The notes below the pieces were generated by a model. It searched no databases. It was not told where the DNA came from and saw nothing but the letters and a program-made list of their open reading frames with translations. Positions 1 to 8,908 of a stretch of DNA of 64,000 nt are shown here, piece by piece. Positions within the stretch are counted from its first letter, which is position 1. Every line of letters begins with the position of its first letter. Source of the DNA: Alphaproteobacteria bacterium (GTDB taxonomy: Bacteria > Myxococcota_A > UBA796 > GCA-2862545); the NCBI GenBank assembly GCA_020632885.1, contig JACKEQ010000015.1:68066-132065 (forward strand), in the 5' to 3' direction. Both the position numbers and the translations under genes were made by a program.

Positions 1-318
1 GAGGTGGTCCCCTGGATCGTGGTCCTGTTCGCCCAGCTCCACGCGGTGGACCCGCAGGGTGAGCGCGTCCGGCACTACTACGTGCAGGAGAGCTGCGGCA
101 TCGCGGCCGGGATGTTCATCACCAGCCTGCACACGATGGGGCTCGCCACCCTCACCCACACGCCCTCCCCGATGACCTTCCTGCGGCTGGCGCTGGACCG
201 CCCCCCCAACGAGAAGGCCATGATCCTCTTCCCCATCGGCTACCCCGCCGCAGACGCGACCGTGCCGGACCTCGTGCGCAAGCCGCTCGAGGACGTCAGC
301 GTCTGGTTCACGGGGTAG
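1..318 (+). CDS. Nitroreductase family protein, C-terminal fragment
   Basis: Only the last 106 or so codons are inside the window; the reading frame is open from base 1, so the 5' end lies outside. The visible part has features of the flavin nitroreductase / iodotyrosine-deiodinase-like fold: the segment YYVQESCGIAAGMFITSL is the helix that packs against FMN and the partner subunit, followed by a Thr/Pro-rich loop and the strand ending IGYPA, a near-universal end-piece of this family. These enzymes are cytoplasmic homodimers that use NAD(P)H to reduce nitro- or halo-aromatics or quinones; the substrate cannot be told from here. The stop lies 11 bases inside the 3' end of the convergent serine hydrolase gene. 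Confidence 0.75.
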   Translation, partial: EVVPWIVVLFAQLHAVDPQGERVRHYYVQESCGIAAGMFITSLHTMGLATLTHTPSPMTFLRLALDRPPNEKAMILFPIGYPAADATVPDLVRKPLEDVSVWFTG

Positions 319-1372
319 CGAGGAGCAGCTCGAGGAGCTCCGCGTCGCGGAACTCCCGGTCGCCGTCCGAGAGCCGTGCGACCACGAGGTCCAGGCTGGG
401 CACGATGTAGAGCCGCTGGTCCTGGTGCCCGGCCGCGGCGACGAGATCGGCCGGACCGTCGTTCCAGAGGAGCGGCCCCTCGGGCTCGAGCCGGTGCTCG
501 GCCACGAGCGCCACGTCGCGGTCGACGTCCCGGTTCAGCCAGAACGTGCGCCCGTAGGCCGGGTTGGCCTCGGAGCCCTCGAGGCAGCCGTGGAGCGCGC
601 CGGCCGGGAGGACACGCTCGCCCATGAACACCCCGTCGTCGCGGACCAGCGCGCCGTACTTCAGCCACTCCCCCGCCGTCGTCCACGCGCCGTACGGCAG
701 CATCGGGTTCCCGACGGGATCGTGCTGCCAGCCCGCCGTGCGCAGGCCGATCGGCGCGAACACGTCGTCCTCGAGCACCTGGAGCGCGTCGCGACCCGCG
801 CGGGCCTGCACGATCTCACCGAACAGGAAGTAGTCGGCCGAGCCGTAGCCGAAGACCTCGCCGGGACGGTGGACGAAGGGCAGCTCGATGGCGCGCTGGC
901 CCTTGTCGGCGATCCGCTGCTCCACGAGCAGCCCGTCACGCGTGAGCCCCCAGAAGTCCTGCTTCACGCCGCTGGTGAGGTGGAGCACCTGGTCGACGGT
1001 GAGCCCCGCGGCATCCGCGGAGAGCCCGGGGAGGATGGCCCGCACGTCGTCCTCGGCCGCGAGGAGCCCGTCGCGCTGGAGCACGGCCCACGCGGCGCAC
1101 GAGAAGGACTTCGTGCCGCTGAAGAGGTGGTGGGGCTCGGTGAGGTCGTAGCCGTTCTGTCCGGCCTCGTAGACGACCGTGTCGCCTCGGAGGACCATGA
1201 ACGCCCGGCCGCCGTGGGCCTCCGAGTAGGCGGCAGCCGCTTCGATGCGGGCGAGCTCGTCGCCCGACGCGCGGTCGTGGCGGAAGGGGTCGTCCATCGC
1301 GATGGGGTCGGTGTGGTCGACGGTCTCGCGGCAGGCACAGGCAGCGAGGACGAGGAGCAGGGCGCGGGTCAT
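308..1372 (-). CDS. Serine hydrolase (beta-lactamase/S12 family) lipoprotein
   Basis: 354 residues. The N-terminus MTRALLLVLAAC is a short lipoprotein signal with a lipobox ending at Cys12, so I start at this ATG rather than further upstream. The SxxK catalytic motif of class C beta-lactamases and penicillin-binding-protein-like esterases is present as S85-G-T-K88, followed by a VDQVLHLTSG segment typical of the family, a YGSADY stretch in place of the usual YxN, and a late GHQDQ triad-like motif. Likely a cell-envelope serine esterase or peptidase anchored by lipid; true beta-lactamase activity is not implied. Monocistronic by appearance, with the protease gene 56 bases upstream on the same strand and a convergent neighbour at the 3' end. 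Confidence 0.8.
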   Translation of the reverse strand: MTRALLLVLAACACRETVDHTDPIAMDDPFRHDRASGDELARIEAAAAYSEAHGGRAFMVLRGDTVVYEAGQNGYDLTEPHHLFSGTKSFSCAAWAVLQRDGLLAAEDDVRAILPGLSADAAGLTVDQVLHLTSGVKQDFWGLTRDGLLVEQRIADKGQRAIELPFVHRPGEVFGYGSADYFLFGEIVQARAGRDALQVLEDDVFAPIGLRTAGWQHDPVGNPMLPYGAWTTAGEWLKYGALVRDDGVFMGERVLPAGALHGCLEGSEANPAYGRTFWLNRDVDRDVALVAEHRLEPEGPLLWNDGPADLVAAAGHQDQRLYIVPSLDLVVARLSDGDREFRDAELLELLLATP

Positions 1373-1428
1373 GAGGCCTCCTGCTCCTTGGACCCACGAC
1401 CGCCCTTCGACGGAAACACGCACGTCCG

Positions 1429-4080
1429 TCAGCGCCGCCGGCGGATCACCAGGAGGGCCAGGGGCGCCAGGGCGAGCGCGCCGGCCGGGCCGTTGGCCGA
1501 ACAGCCGCAGGACACGAACGGCAGCGGCTCGGAGGGCTCCCGGTCCGTGTCGGCGTCGGTGTCCGTGTCCGTGTCCGTGTCCGTGTCCGTGTCCGTGTCC
1601 GTGTCCGTGTCCGTGTCCGTGTCCGTGTCGGTGTCGGTGTCCGTGTCGCTGTCCGCGTCGGAATCGCTGTCCGCGTCCGCGTCGCTGTCCGCGTCCGAAT
1701 CGGAGTCCGCGTCCGCGTCCGCGTCCGTGTCCGTGTCGCTGTCGGCGTCGCTGTCCGCATCCGCGTCCGTGTCGCTGTCGGCGTCGCTGTCCGCATCCGC
1801 GTCGCTGTCGGCGTCCGCGTCGGCGTCCGCATCGCTGTCCGCGTCCGCGTCCGTGTCGGCGTCGGCCGTCCCGTCGATGCGCACGTTGTCGACGTACATG
1901 GCGTTGCCGTAGCCACCGACGTTCTCGAGCAGCACCACGACCTCGTTGCCGAGGTAGCTGTCGAGGCTCACGGTGTGGTTGGCCCACTGGCCGGGGCCGG
2001 ACGGCGTGAAGGACGTGGTGACGAAGCCCCCGGTGGACGAGAGCGTGGCGCCGTCCAGGGTCTGCACGTCCGCCACCGTCTGCCCGCAGTCCGTGCTCAC
2101 CAGGACCTTCAGGTCGTCCGAGAACGTGGAGCTGTACTCGGCGTACGCGACGTCGAAGGACAGGGTGGCCGACGCGAGGCCCGCGAGGCTCACGTGACGG
2201 CTCACGAGCCGGTCGCCCCAGGGTGCGTTCCGCTCGTCGTCGGCGAAGTTGTCGAGCTTCGCGCTGCGGGAGGAGTTGTTCGAGCCGACGCTGGCCTGCT
2301 CCCAGGTGCCGAGCACCTGGTTGTCGTCGATCTGCCAGTCCGGCGGCGGGAAGGTGGTGGACTCGAAGCCCTCGACCCAGGGCACGGAGGCACCGGCCGT
2401 GGCGTTGAAGCTCACGGTCATCGTGTCGTTCGAGGGCACGGCGTCCACGCCGCCGTTCGGGTTCGCCGCGGTCACGGAGAGCGTGTGGGACCCCGCCGAG
2501 GCGCTCATGGCCGCGATGAACATCGACCGGCTCTCACCCGGTGCGAGCGTGCCGCTCCAGCCGGTGGGGACCACCGCACCGCCGTCGATGCGGGCCTGGA
2601 TGTCCACGCTCGTGAGGTTCGTGATGCCGTTGTTCATGATCGTGATGCGCGGCAGGAAGCCTGCGATGCACGTGTTCGTGCCGGTGATCGGCCAGTCCAC
2701 CGCGGTCACCGCGACGTCGTTGGCCCCCCCGCCGTCCCGCCCGGGGATGATGCCGGGATCGAGATCGATTGGATCGAGGTGGTCGGAGAGGCGGGAGCCG
2801 GGGGTGTTCCCGTCGTTCCAGCTCCGGGAGACCTTGCCGTAGTAGTCGGACAGGTCGTTGCCGCAGAGCGCGCTGCCGCCGTGGAGCTGGCCGATGACGT
2901 TGCCGCTCTGGTTGAACAGAGGCGAGCCCGAGGAACCGCCCTCGGTGGTGCCGATGTCCCAGTCGATGACCCGCCAGTGGGTCGTGCCGACCGCGCCGCC
3001 GTACTCGGTGGTGGTGGGCGCATCGAAGTCCTCGGAGTACTTCTTGATGTCGCCGCGCGGATGATGGACGCCGAAGGACGACGTGGGCGTGACGTTGTCG
3101 CGGTAGTCCACGCCCGCGAAGTAGGCGTCGTAGGCCGCCGGGACGGACTGATCGAGCTCCACCAGCGTGAAGTCGCTGGCGGCGCGGGTGGCCACCAGCG
3201 TGGCCCCGCTCATGGTGTCGTGGGGCGGGCTGTTGGCGGGGTTGTTGCAGGTCGCCGACTCCCAGTTGAACCAGAACACCCAGGTGGTGGTGTCCTCCCC
3301 CACCGAGCAGTGGTTGGCCGTGAGCAGGTAGGGCGTGCCGTCGTTGGAGGTGTTGTTCACCATGGCGCCCGAGCACGTGCCGCCGTTGAGGAGCAGGAAC
3401 ACGGCGCTGCGGACCTGGTCCTCGTGACCCGCACTGTCCGGGCAGGCGACGTTCACGTTGCAGGCGCCGCCGCTGCCGAAGACCTTGTCCGGGCCCTCCT
3501 GGAGAACCGGCGCGGGCCGGTGGTGCTCGAACACGCTCCGGTAGCCGTGGATGACGCGCGACAGGTGCAGGCGGCCCGGGAAGGGCGCGTTGGCGGGCTC
3601 GTAGTACTCCAGCGTGACGGCGTCACCCTGGACCAGGGTGGTGCGGAGCTTGCCCGAAGGACCGTTGTTGGAGCTCGTGAACGCACCGATCGTGTGGTCG
3701 TGGGTGTCGCTCGAGAGCCAGAGGCGGGCGCCGTCCGGCAGCTCGTAGTCGTCGAAGAGGAAGTCCAGGTGGAAGGCGCCCGGGGACTCGATGCGGAGCC
3801 GCCAGAGCCAGGCCCCGTCCGGCAGCAGGGTCCACGTGCCGTCGCGCGAGGGGTCCACGTCCACCGGGATCTTCGCGCCGTAGCGCCACGGGATCGCCTT
3901 GTCGGCGTCGTTGACGAGGTCCTCCGCGATCAGGGGAGCGAGGTCCGGGGCGGGGAGCACGAGCACGTCGGGTACCGGCAGCCCCAGGCGCCCGTCCGTG
4001 GACACCGGATCGACGTCCACCGCGACCTGAGCGAGGGCGGGCGAGCCCGCCAGACACAGGAACCCCAAGAACCAACGCAT
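1429..4080 (-). CDS. Secreted trypsin-like protease with Asp-rich stalk and MYXO-CTERM anchor
   Basis: 883 residues. A signal peptide (residues 1-18) precedes a pro-region. The trypsin/lysyl-endopeptidase-like domain has His257 in TANHCS, Asp303 in DFTLVEL and Ser384 in GSSGSP, with the surroundings SGAMVNN and IGQLHGG also typical. A CARDB-like Ig-type segment (about 455-560) and a jellyroll MAM/cleaved-adhesin-like domain (about 565-730) follow. Residues about 737-845 are a D-A/S/T repeat stalk. The end, FVSCGC plus a hydrophobic stretch and RRRR, is a MYXO-CTERM sorting signal, known in Myxococcota to be processed with anchoring at the outer surface. Likely a surface or matrix protease. 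Monocistronic; the start ATG gives a clean signal peptide. Confidence 0.88.
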   Translation of the reverse strand: MRWFLGFLCLAGSPALAQVAVDVDPVSTDGRLGLPVPDVLVLPAPDLAPLIAEDLVNDADKAIPWRYGAKIPVDVDPSRDGTWTLLPDGAWLWRLRIESPGAFHLDFLFDDYELPDGARLWLSSDTHDHTIGAFTSSNNGPSGKLRTTLVQGDAVTLEYYEPANAPFPGRLHLSRVIHGYRSVFEHHRPAPVLQEGPDKVFGSGGACNVNVACPDSAGHEDQVRSAVFLLLNGGTCSGAMVNNTSNDGTPYLLTANHCSVGEDTTTWVFWFNWESATCNNPANSPPHDTMSGATLVATRAASDFTLVELDQSVPAAYDAYFAGVDYRDNVTPTSSFGVHHPRGDIKKYSEDFDAPTTTEYGGAVGTTHWRVIDWDIGTTEGGSSGSPLFNQSGNVIGQLHGGSALCGNDLSDYYGKVSRSWNDGNTPGSRLSDHLDPIDLDPGIIPGRDGGGANDVAVTAVDWPITGTNTCIAGFLPRITIMNNGITNLTSVDIQARIDGGAVVPTGWSGTLAPGESRSMFIAAMSASAGSHTLSVTAANPNGGVDAVPSNDTMTVSFNATAGASVPWVEGFESTTFPPPDWQIDDNQVLGTWEQASVGSNNSSRSAKLDNFADDERNAPWGDRLVSRHVSLAGLASATLSFDVAYAEYSSTFSDDLKVLVSTDCGQTVADVQTLDGATLSSTGGFVTTSFTPSGPGQWANHTVSLDSYLGNEVVVLLENVGGYGNAMYVDNVRIDGTADADTDADADSDADADADADSDADADSDADSDTDADADSDADSDTDTDADADADSDSDADSDADADSDSDADSDTDTDTDTDTDTDTDTDTDTDTDTDTDTDTDADTDREPSEPLPFVSCGCSANGPAGALALAPLALLVIRRRR
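1545..1865 (+). repeat. Degenerate hexanucleotide repeat encoding Asp-rich stalk
   Basis: About 320 bases of 6-base units of the types GTCCGT, GTCGCT and GTCCGC. The purest part, about 11 uninterrupted GTCCGT copies, is at 1561-1628. On the minus strand it encodes the D-T/D-A/D-S dipeptide stalk of the protease. The unit keeps the reading frame, so copy-number changes would alter stalk length without breaking the gene. Confidence 0.9.
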
Positions 4081-4141
4081 CTCGACCTCTCGCGCCCCAC
4101 CCTACCAGCTGGCGCGACGGGCTGCGGCCCGGAGGCAGGCG

Positions 4142-4387
4142 TCACACGATCCAGGCCGTGACCACCACATGATCGGGGCCCCCACCCGACCCGACGCCCG
4201 GCTCGGTCTCGGCGCCATCCACCACGAACACGGCGCCGTCCCAGTCCTCGGGGGACGCGCCCCTGCGCGTGCGCCGCGCGATGGAGGCGGGGTCCGGGAT
4301 ACGGATCTCCCAGGTGTTCCCTGCGATCCTGCGGGCACTGGCGTCGTCGAGCGGCACGAACCGCCCCCTCACGAGGACCTCGATCAC
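4142..4387 (-). CDS. Small hypothetical protein, third gene of PhoD operon
   Basis: 81 residues from a GTG start whose bases overlap the stop codon of the DUF2797 gene (GTGA overlap), so translation is probably coupled. The sequence starts MIEVLVRGRFVPLDD and is rich in short beta-strand patterns, ending in VVVTAWIV. It has no signal peptide or membrane segment and no motif I recognise. Its position directly behind DUF2797 in a tightly overlapping three-gene unit is the only functional hint. The end is 61 bases from the start of the protease gene on the same strand. Confidence 0.6.
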   Translation of the reverse strand: MIEVLVRGRFVPLDDASARRIAGNTWEIRIPDPASIARRTRRGASPEDWDGAVFVVDGAETEPGVGSGGGPDHVVVTAWIV

Positions 4388-5247
4388 GCGAACAACCCGA
4401 GCTGGACGGTGGGACGACGTAGCCGGGCCGGCGGATCGGGGTCCACGCGGCGCCCGACGAGCTCGCCGAGGTCGAGCAGGAAGCGCCCCGCATCGTCGTC
4501 CACGAGCGCGATGGGACCGACGGCCCCCACCACCCGACCGTCGATCAGGGCACCCTCCGTCACCGGCAGCTCCGTGCGACCCGCGGCCAGATCCCGCGAA
4601 CGGGCGGCGAGGTCGGGCGCGTCGAACCACTGCACGTCGTGGAGCTCGTCGCCATAGGCGTGCCGGAGCAGCCCGCGGGCCTCGAGCATGGCGTCGTGCA
4701 CCCGCTGGCGGGCCTCCACCACCCTTCCGCCCGCCGCGAGGAACGTGAGCTTCTGGGAGCGCCGGACGGCCTCCACCATGCCCGTGCGCGTGGAGAGAAG
4801 GTGCTCCATCTGCTTGATGCGCGGCCCGCTGCCGGACGCGATGCGACAGGCGACCAGCGGCCCCTGGTCGATCAGCCGGGCGTCGTGGCGACCCTTCGAC
4901 GCCGTGCCCACCTTCACCGTCGGCCCACCGAAGCTCGCCAGGTAGAGGTGGTGCAGGTCGTCGCAGCGGGCGCGCATGGTCGGCGTGAGCCGCGGGCAGC
5001 CGGTCCCCGTGCAGATCATGCACGGCCGGAACGTGTCGAGCTGCTGGCAGGCCGGACACTGGCGACCGGTGACCTCCAGGCCCGAGGTGCAGCGGACGCG
5101 CTCGCCGTCGCGCTCGTGCCCGACGCACGCCCGCGGGCCGACCCCCAGACGGAGCCGCTCGGGAACGGGCTCCCGGGTGGTGCCCCGCGAGTCCACCCAG
5201 GTCCACCAGGGTCTTCCCGCCTCCCAGCCGGCCCAGACGACGTGCAT
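4384..5247 (-). CDS. DUF2797 family protein
   Basis: 287 residues. The N-terminal third carries cysteines in CxxC arrangements (CPACQQLDTFRPCMIC) that suggest a bound zinc, then the stretch HLYLASFGGPTVKVGTA, which is the recognisable core of DUF2797, reminiscent of the GIY-YIG-like small-molecule or nuclease folds. The rest is helical, followed by a beta-rich end. The biochemical role of DUF2797 is not known to me. The ATG overlaps the stop of the upstream PhoD gene by one base (TGATG), and the stop overlaps the start of the small downstream gene, so all three are likely one transcript. Confidence 0.7.
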   Translation of the reverse strand: MHVVWAGWEAGRPWWTWVDSRGTTREPVPERLRLGVGPRACVGHERDGERVRCTSGLEVTGRQCPACQQLDTFRPCMICTGTGCPRLTPTMRARCDDLHHLYLASFGGPTVKVGTASKGRHDARLIDQGPLVACRIASGSGPRIKQMEHLLSTRTGMVEAVRRSQKLTFLAAGGRVVEARQRVHDAMLEARGLLRHAYGDELHDVQWFDAPDLAARSRDLAAGRTELPVTEGALIDGRVVGAVGPIALVDDDAGRFLLDLGELVGRRVDPDPPARLRRPTVQLGLFA

Positions 5248-6593
5248 CAGGGCGCGAACGCGTGGGCGGCCAGCACCTCGCCCGTGTCGCCGATGAACTG
5301 GACGGACACGCCACCCGTGCCGGGGTCGAGCTCGAACAGGCACCAGCTCCAGCTCTCGAGCACGAGCGCGTAGTGCGAAGGGAGCCCTTCCACGCGCAGC
5401 TCCACCATCTGCTCGATGGGGAGGAGCGTGCTGCCGCTCGGCCCTGCCGCGACCTCCACGACGGTGGCGCCGGGCCCCTCGGGGTCGAGGTGCTGCACGG
5501 AGCCGAAGTGCATGTCGCCCGTGATCACGAAGCTCCCGGGCACCGAGGCCAGGAGCGACACCAGCCGGGCACGCTGGTCGGGGTAGCCCTGCCAGCGCTC
5601 GTTCACCCGGATGTTCGCGAGGATCGGGTAGTGGTCGGTGACGTGCAGCGACGAGACCACGATCTTGAAGCGCGCCGTGCTCGCCGGGAGCTTCGTCTCG
5701 AGCCAGGCCAGCTGCTCCTCGCTCACCATCTGCCCGGGGGCCCGCTCGCTGCGGCAGTCGAGCAGGAAGACCTCGAGGTCGTCGCCCCAACGGTGGGTCC
5801 GGTAGAAGCCCACGGGACCCCGCCGCTGCGGGACGATCTCCTCCATCACCTGGATGGCCGTGCGGAGCTGCTCGGGCGAGACGTAGTCGTTCGCCCCCTC
5901 CTCCCGCGTCCAGTCGTTGGCGACCTCGTGGTCGTCCCAGATGGCCAGCGTGCTGGTGGACGCGAAGAGATCGCTCATCACGGGCCGCTCGAGCTGCACG
6001 GACCACGAGGCCTCGTACTCCTCGCGGGTGTGCGAGCCGTCCGCGTACACGGTGTCGCCGGCGAGCAGGAAGAAGTCGAGGTCGTGCTCCACCACGTAGT
6101 GGACGTTCTCCATGTCGGGGTTGGCGCCCCCGAAGCAGGAGGACGCCCCGAAGCGGATGCGGCGGGACGGCTGGGCGGCAGGGGCGGTCCGGAAGCGTGT
6201 GACCCTCGAGCGGCGGGAGCCCCGCACCGCGTACACCGCGTAGGGGGTGTCGGCGCGGAGCCCCGAGAGCACGTGGGGGCAGGTGAAGCCACGCCGCGAG
6301 AGCTCGGGCCTGCCGATCTCCACCCAGGCGCCCTCCCAGCGCATCACCACGAGCGTGCAGCGGTCCTGGCCCACCACGCGTGCCCGCACGAGCGCCGACC
6401 CGGCCGTGACCTCACCCACCACGACGCCCCAGGGGAAGAGCTCGAGGTCGAGCGGGACCTCGGGCTCCGGGGCCTCCGGCGATGGCTGACGGGCCGGGGA
6501 AGGCTCCGCGGCGACAGGTTCGGGGGCCGGCACCGGGCACCCTGCGAGGGCGGCGGCGGTACCGATGAGCAGATCGCGGCGACGCATGGGCAT
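5247..6593 (-). CDS. PhoD-like metallophosphoesterase, Tat-exported
   Basis: 448 residues from the ATG of MPMRRRDLL. A twin-arginine style N-terminus (MRRRDLLIGTAAALAGC) ends in a possible lipobox, followed by a Pro/Glu-rich linker to about residue 60 and a fibronectin-like domain. The PhoD catalytic core has the expected metal ligands: LLAGDTVYAD, WDDHEVANDW and FVITGDMHFGS, with His in SSLHVTDH. PhoD enzymes hydrolyse phosphodiesters and monoesters outside the cytoplasm using Fe/Ca. A longer start 39 bases upstream would nearly meet the divergent gene and put charge before the Tat motif, so I reject it. First gene of a three-gene overlapping unit. Confidence 0.85.
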   Translation of the reverse strand: MPMRRRDLLIGTAAALAGCPVPAPEPVAAEPSPARQPSPEAPEPEVPLDLELFPWGVVVGEVTAGSALVRARVVGQDRCTLVVMRWEGAWVEIGRPELSRRGFTCPHVLSGLRADTPYAVYAVRGSRRSRVTRFRTAPAAQPSRRIRFGASSCFGGANPDMENVHYVVEHDLDFFLLAGDTVYADGSHTREEYEASWSVQLERPVMSDLFASTSTLAIWDDHEVANDWTREEGANDYVSPEQLRTAIQVMEEIVPQRRGPVGFYRTHRWGDDLEVFLLDCRSERAPGQMVSEEQLAWLETKLPASTARFKIVVSSLHVTDHYPILANIRVNERWQGYPDQRARLVSLLASVPGSFVITGDMHFGSVQHLDPEGPGATVVEVAAGPSGSTLLPIEQMVELRVEGLPSHYALVLESWSWCLFELDPGTGGVSVQFIGDTGEVLAAHAFAP

Positions 6594-6637
6594 GGTGACG
6601 TCTATCCGACGCGGGGGTGACGGGGTATTCACGGGAC

Positions 6638-7489
6638 GTGCTCTCCTTCTTCCTGCCCGCGCTCGCCAGTGTCACCGTGACGGATCCCACGGCGTGCGTG
6701 GACCGGGAGCGGCTCGAGAACGAGCTGGTCCTGCTGCTCGGAGCCCGCTCGGACGACCTGGACGTGAGGGTGTACGTGAGCGGCGACGGCGAGCAGCGCG
6801 AGGCGCGCGCGGAGGTCCGGCACCGCCGCGAGCTCCTGTGGACGCGCACGCTCGATGCCACGATGGACGACTGTCCGTCCCTGCCCGACGCCCTCGCCCT
6901 CACCGTGCACGCCGGGCTCGGCGCGCTGCCCGGGTGGTCCTGGGAGCGACCCACGCGCCGCCGTCTGATCCGGGGCTCGGGCACGCTCCAGGCGGGGTCC
7001 GCGTGGCCCGCAGACCTCGGGTTCGCGTTCCGGGCGGGCATGGAGGCCCGTGTGCACGGGGTGTTCGGCGTGTGGACCCGCGTGGCGCTCGACTCCGGGC
7101 TGCCCGTCCGGGTCGGCACGGGCGTCGCGTCGCTCACGTCGCTGGGGTTGGGCGTGGGGCCCGAGCTCGCGGGGAAGGCCTGGCGGGTGTGGGCGGGGGC
7201 CCAGGGCGGTGCGGGCTGGGCGAGCGGCTCGGGCTTCCAGACCAACCACGTCGTCCGGGTGCCGCGCCTGGTCGCGACCGCGGGGGTCGGTCGGCAGGTC
7301 GCGGGTCCGCTGTTCCTCGGGGTCGACGCGATGGCCCCGATCACCCGTGTCCGCTACACCGCGCCCACGGGAGACCGCGTCGAACCTCCGCTCCGGCTGG
7401 GCATCGTGGTCGGGGTGCGCGCGGGTCGCGAAAAAGATCCACGGGCAGGTGAAGTCCAGAGGCTCGGGTGGGCATCAGGGGCGAGATGA
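6638..7489 (+). CDS. Exported hypothetical protein upstream of ECF sigma factor
   Basis: 283 residues from a GTG giving the hydrophobic start MLSFFLPALASVTV, a plausible short signal peptide; another GTG lies 21 bases upstream at 6617. The mature part has an alpha/beta segment (ERLENELVLLLGA) then Gly-rich alternating strands that look like a beta-barrel or beta-sandwich. Proteins of this layout commonly sit beside ECF sigma factors in myxobacteria as envelope proteins, but I do not recognise the family. The stop overlaps the sigma gene start (ATGA), so it is the first gene of a three-gene operon with sigma factor and TPR protein. Confidence 0.65.
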   Translation: MLSFFLPALASVTVTDPTACVDRERLENELVLLLGARSDDLDVRVYVSGDGEQREARAEVRHRRELLWTRTLDATMDDCPSLPDALALTVHAGLGALPGWSWERPTRRRLIRGSGTLQAGSAWPADLGFAFRAGMEARVHGVFGVWTRVALDSGLPVRVGTGVASLTSLGLGVGPELAGKAWRVWAGAQGGAGWASGSGFQTNHVVRVPRLVATAGVGRQVAGPLFLGVDAMAPITRVRYTAPTGDRVEPPLRLGIVVGVRAGREKDPRAGEVQRLGWASGAR

Positions 7490-8028
7490 CCAACGTCGTG
7501 CCCTTCCCCACCCCACCCCGACAGGCCGAAGAGCTCGACCTCGGCGCGCTGTTCGACGCGCACGGGGCCTGGCTGCTGCGGGTCACCGAGCGCCTGTGCG
7601 GCCGGCGCGACCTGGCCGAGGACCTCGTCCAGGAGATCTTCCTGGTGGCCTGGAAGCGGCGCCACGAGATCGAGGACATGCAGGGCATCCGCACCTGGCT
7701 CTACCGGGTGGCCGTGAACGTCGTGCGCCACCGTCACCGCAGCGAGAACCGCTACGGGAACGTCCTCGCGCGGTTCAAGCATCTCCTCTGGGGAACGACG
7801 TCCGGCGCCGACGTCAGCCTCGAGCGTTACCAACGGGGACAGCAGGTGCACGACATCATCGCGAAGCTCTCGCCCAAGCAGCGGGAGGTGTTCGTGCTCT
7901 ACGAGCTCGAGGAGCTCGAGGGAGCCGAGATCGCCGCCATCCTCGACATCTCCGTCAACACCGTGTGGAGCCGGCTCCGGCTGGCCCGCGCCGCCTTCAA
8001 GACCCACTGGGAGGAGGTGAGCCCATGA
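7486..8028 (+). CDS. ECF-type RNA polymerase sigma factor
   Basis: 180 residues. Region 2 is visible as LGALFDAHGAWLLRV...DLAEDLVQEIF with the promoter-melting helix GIRTWLYRVAVNVVRHRHR, and region 4 as LSPKQREVFVLYELEELEGAEIA with the helix-turn-helix VNTVWSRLRLARAAF. It directs RNA polymerase to a specific regulon. The ATG at 7486 is preceded by AGGGGCGAG and overlaps the stop of the upstream gene; the end overlaps the ATG of the membrane TPR gene (ATGA), the place where an anti-sigma factor is usually found. Confident for family, not for regulon. Confidence 0.93.
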   Translation: MTNVVPFPTPPRQAEELDLGALFDAHGAWLLRVTERLCGRRDLAEDLVQEIFLVAWKRRHEIEDMQGIRTWLYRVAVNVVRHRHRSENRYGNVLARFKHLLWGTTSGADVSLERYQRGQQVHDIIAKLSPKQREVFVLYELEELEGAEIAAILDISVNTVWSRLRLARAAFKTHWEEVSP

Positions 8029-8882
8029 ACGAGCCCCGCCGCCTCCGCGAGGACCCCGAGCTCCGCCAGGCCTTCGAGGACGAGCGTCTCGCGCTCGGTC
8101 CCCACGACCTCGCCGCCCTGCGCGCCCGGGTCGTCGCCGGCAGCCCGGTGCCCGCAACGCCTTCCGGGCCCCGTTGGCCCACCCTCGTGGGGATCTCCGG
8201 TCTCACGGCCGCCCTGGTCAGCGTCGCCCTCTGGGCGATCCTGCCGTCGGGGCCGGTGATCCCGCCTCCTCAGTCGACCCCCGCGCCGCCCGTGCTCCTG
8301 GTGGGGGAGCCCCGCATGCCCACGCGGGTGGCGGTGCCGGGGGTCGACACGGAGGATCCCGTGGAGCCGGATCTGCCGGCTCCCGCGCCCGTCGTCGCCC
8401 CGGTTGAGGTCGGCACGGTCCAGGCGCCCGAGCCGGTGGAGACGGTCGAGACCCCGGCCGTCCCGGAGCCGGCCCCCGTGGACCACGGGCTCCGGATGAC
8501 CGCGCCGCGCGCGGACCTCCAGGCCGAGCTCGAGGACTACAACCGGGCCCTCGACGCCGCGAGCGCATCCCGCTGGTCGGAGGCGCGCGAGCGCTACGCC
8601 GCGTACCTCGAGGCCTGGCCGAGCGGGCGCCTGCGCGACGAGGCCCAGCTCGGGCTGCTCGGCGCGCTGGTCCGGTCCGACAGGCCCGGCGAGGCGGAGT
8701 CCCTGGCCACCCGGCTGCTCGCCGACCCCGCCCTGGCGCGACGCGCCGAGGACATCCGGCTGCTCCGGGCCGAGGCCCTGGTGGAGCTCGACCGCTGCGA
8801 CGACGCGCTGGCGGTGCTCGAGGACGTGCGGCGATCGGCGCGCGTCACCGCTGTCAGGAACGCCTGCCGCCGCAAGCGATGA
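8025..8882 (+). CDS. Single-pass membrane protein with TPR-like C-terminus, putative anti-sigma partner
   Basis: 285 residues. A charged cytoplasmic part (about 1-48) is followed by one membrane segment (LVGISGLTAALVSVALWAIL), a Pro/Val/Glu-rich periplasmic spacer to about residue 155, and a helical, Ala-rich C-terminal half with tetratricopeptide-like spacing (SARLRDEAQLGLL-type helices; Cys pair at the end). It has no zinc HxxxCxxC motif of classical ZAS anti-sigma factors. Its 4-base overlap with the sigma gene and one-pass topology make it the likely anti-sigma or signal-sensing partner; this is inference. It ends 26 bases before the vWA lipoprotein gene. Confidence 0.65.
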   Translation: MNEPRRLREDPELRQAFEDERLALGPHDLAALRARVVAGSPVPATPSGPRWPTLVGISGLTAALVSVALWAILPSGPVIPPPQSTPAPPVLLVGEPRMPTRVAVPGVDTEDPVEPDLPAPAPVVAPVEVGTVQAPEPVETVETPAVPEPAPVDHGLRMTAPRADLQAELEDYNRALDAASASRWSEARERYAAYLEAWPSGRLRDEAQLGLLGALVRSDRPGEAESLATRLLADPALARRAEDIRLLRAEALVELDRCDDALAVLEDVRRSARVTAVRNACRRKR

Positions 8883-8908
8883 GGCCTCGCGGGCGCTATG
8901 GTCGATCC

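Noticed and set aside
1545..1865. CRISPR-like repeat array
   Set aside because: Units are 6 bases, directly adjacent without spacers, and encode a protein repeat.
425..1912. A plus-strand frame with SVSVSVS repeats
   Set aside because: It reads the complementary strand of the D-rich stalk and crosses two real minus-strand genes.
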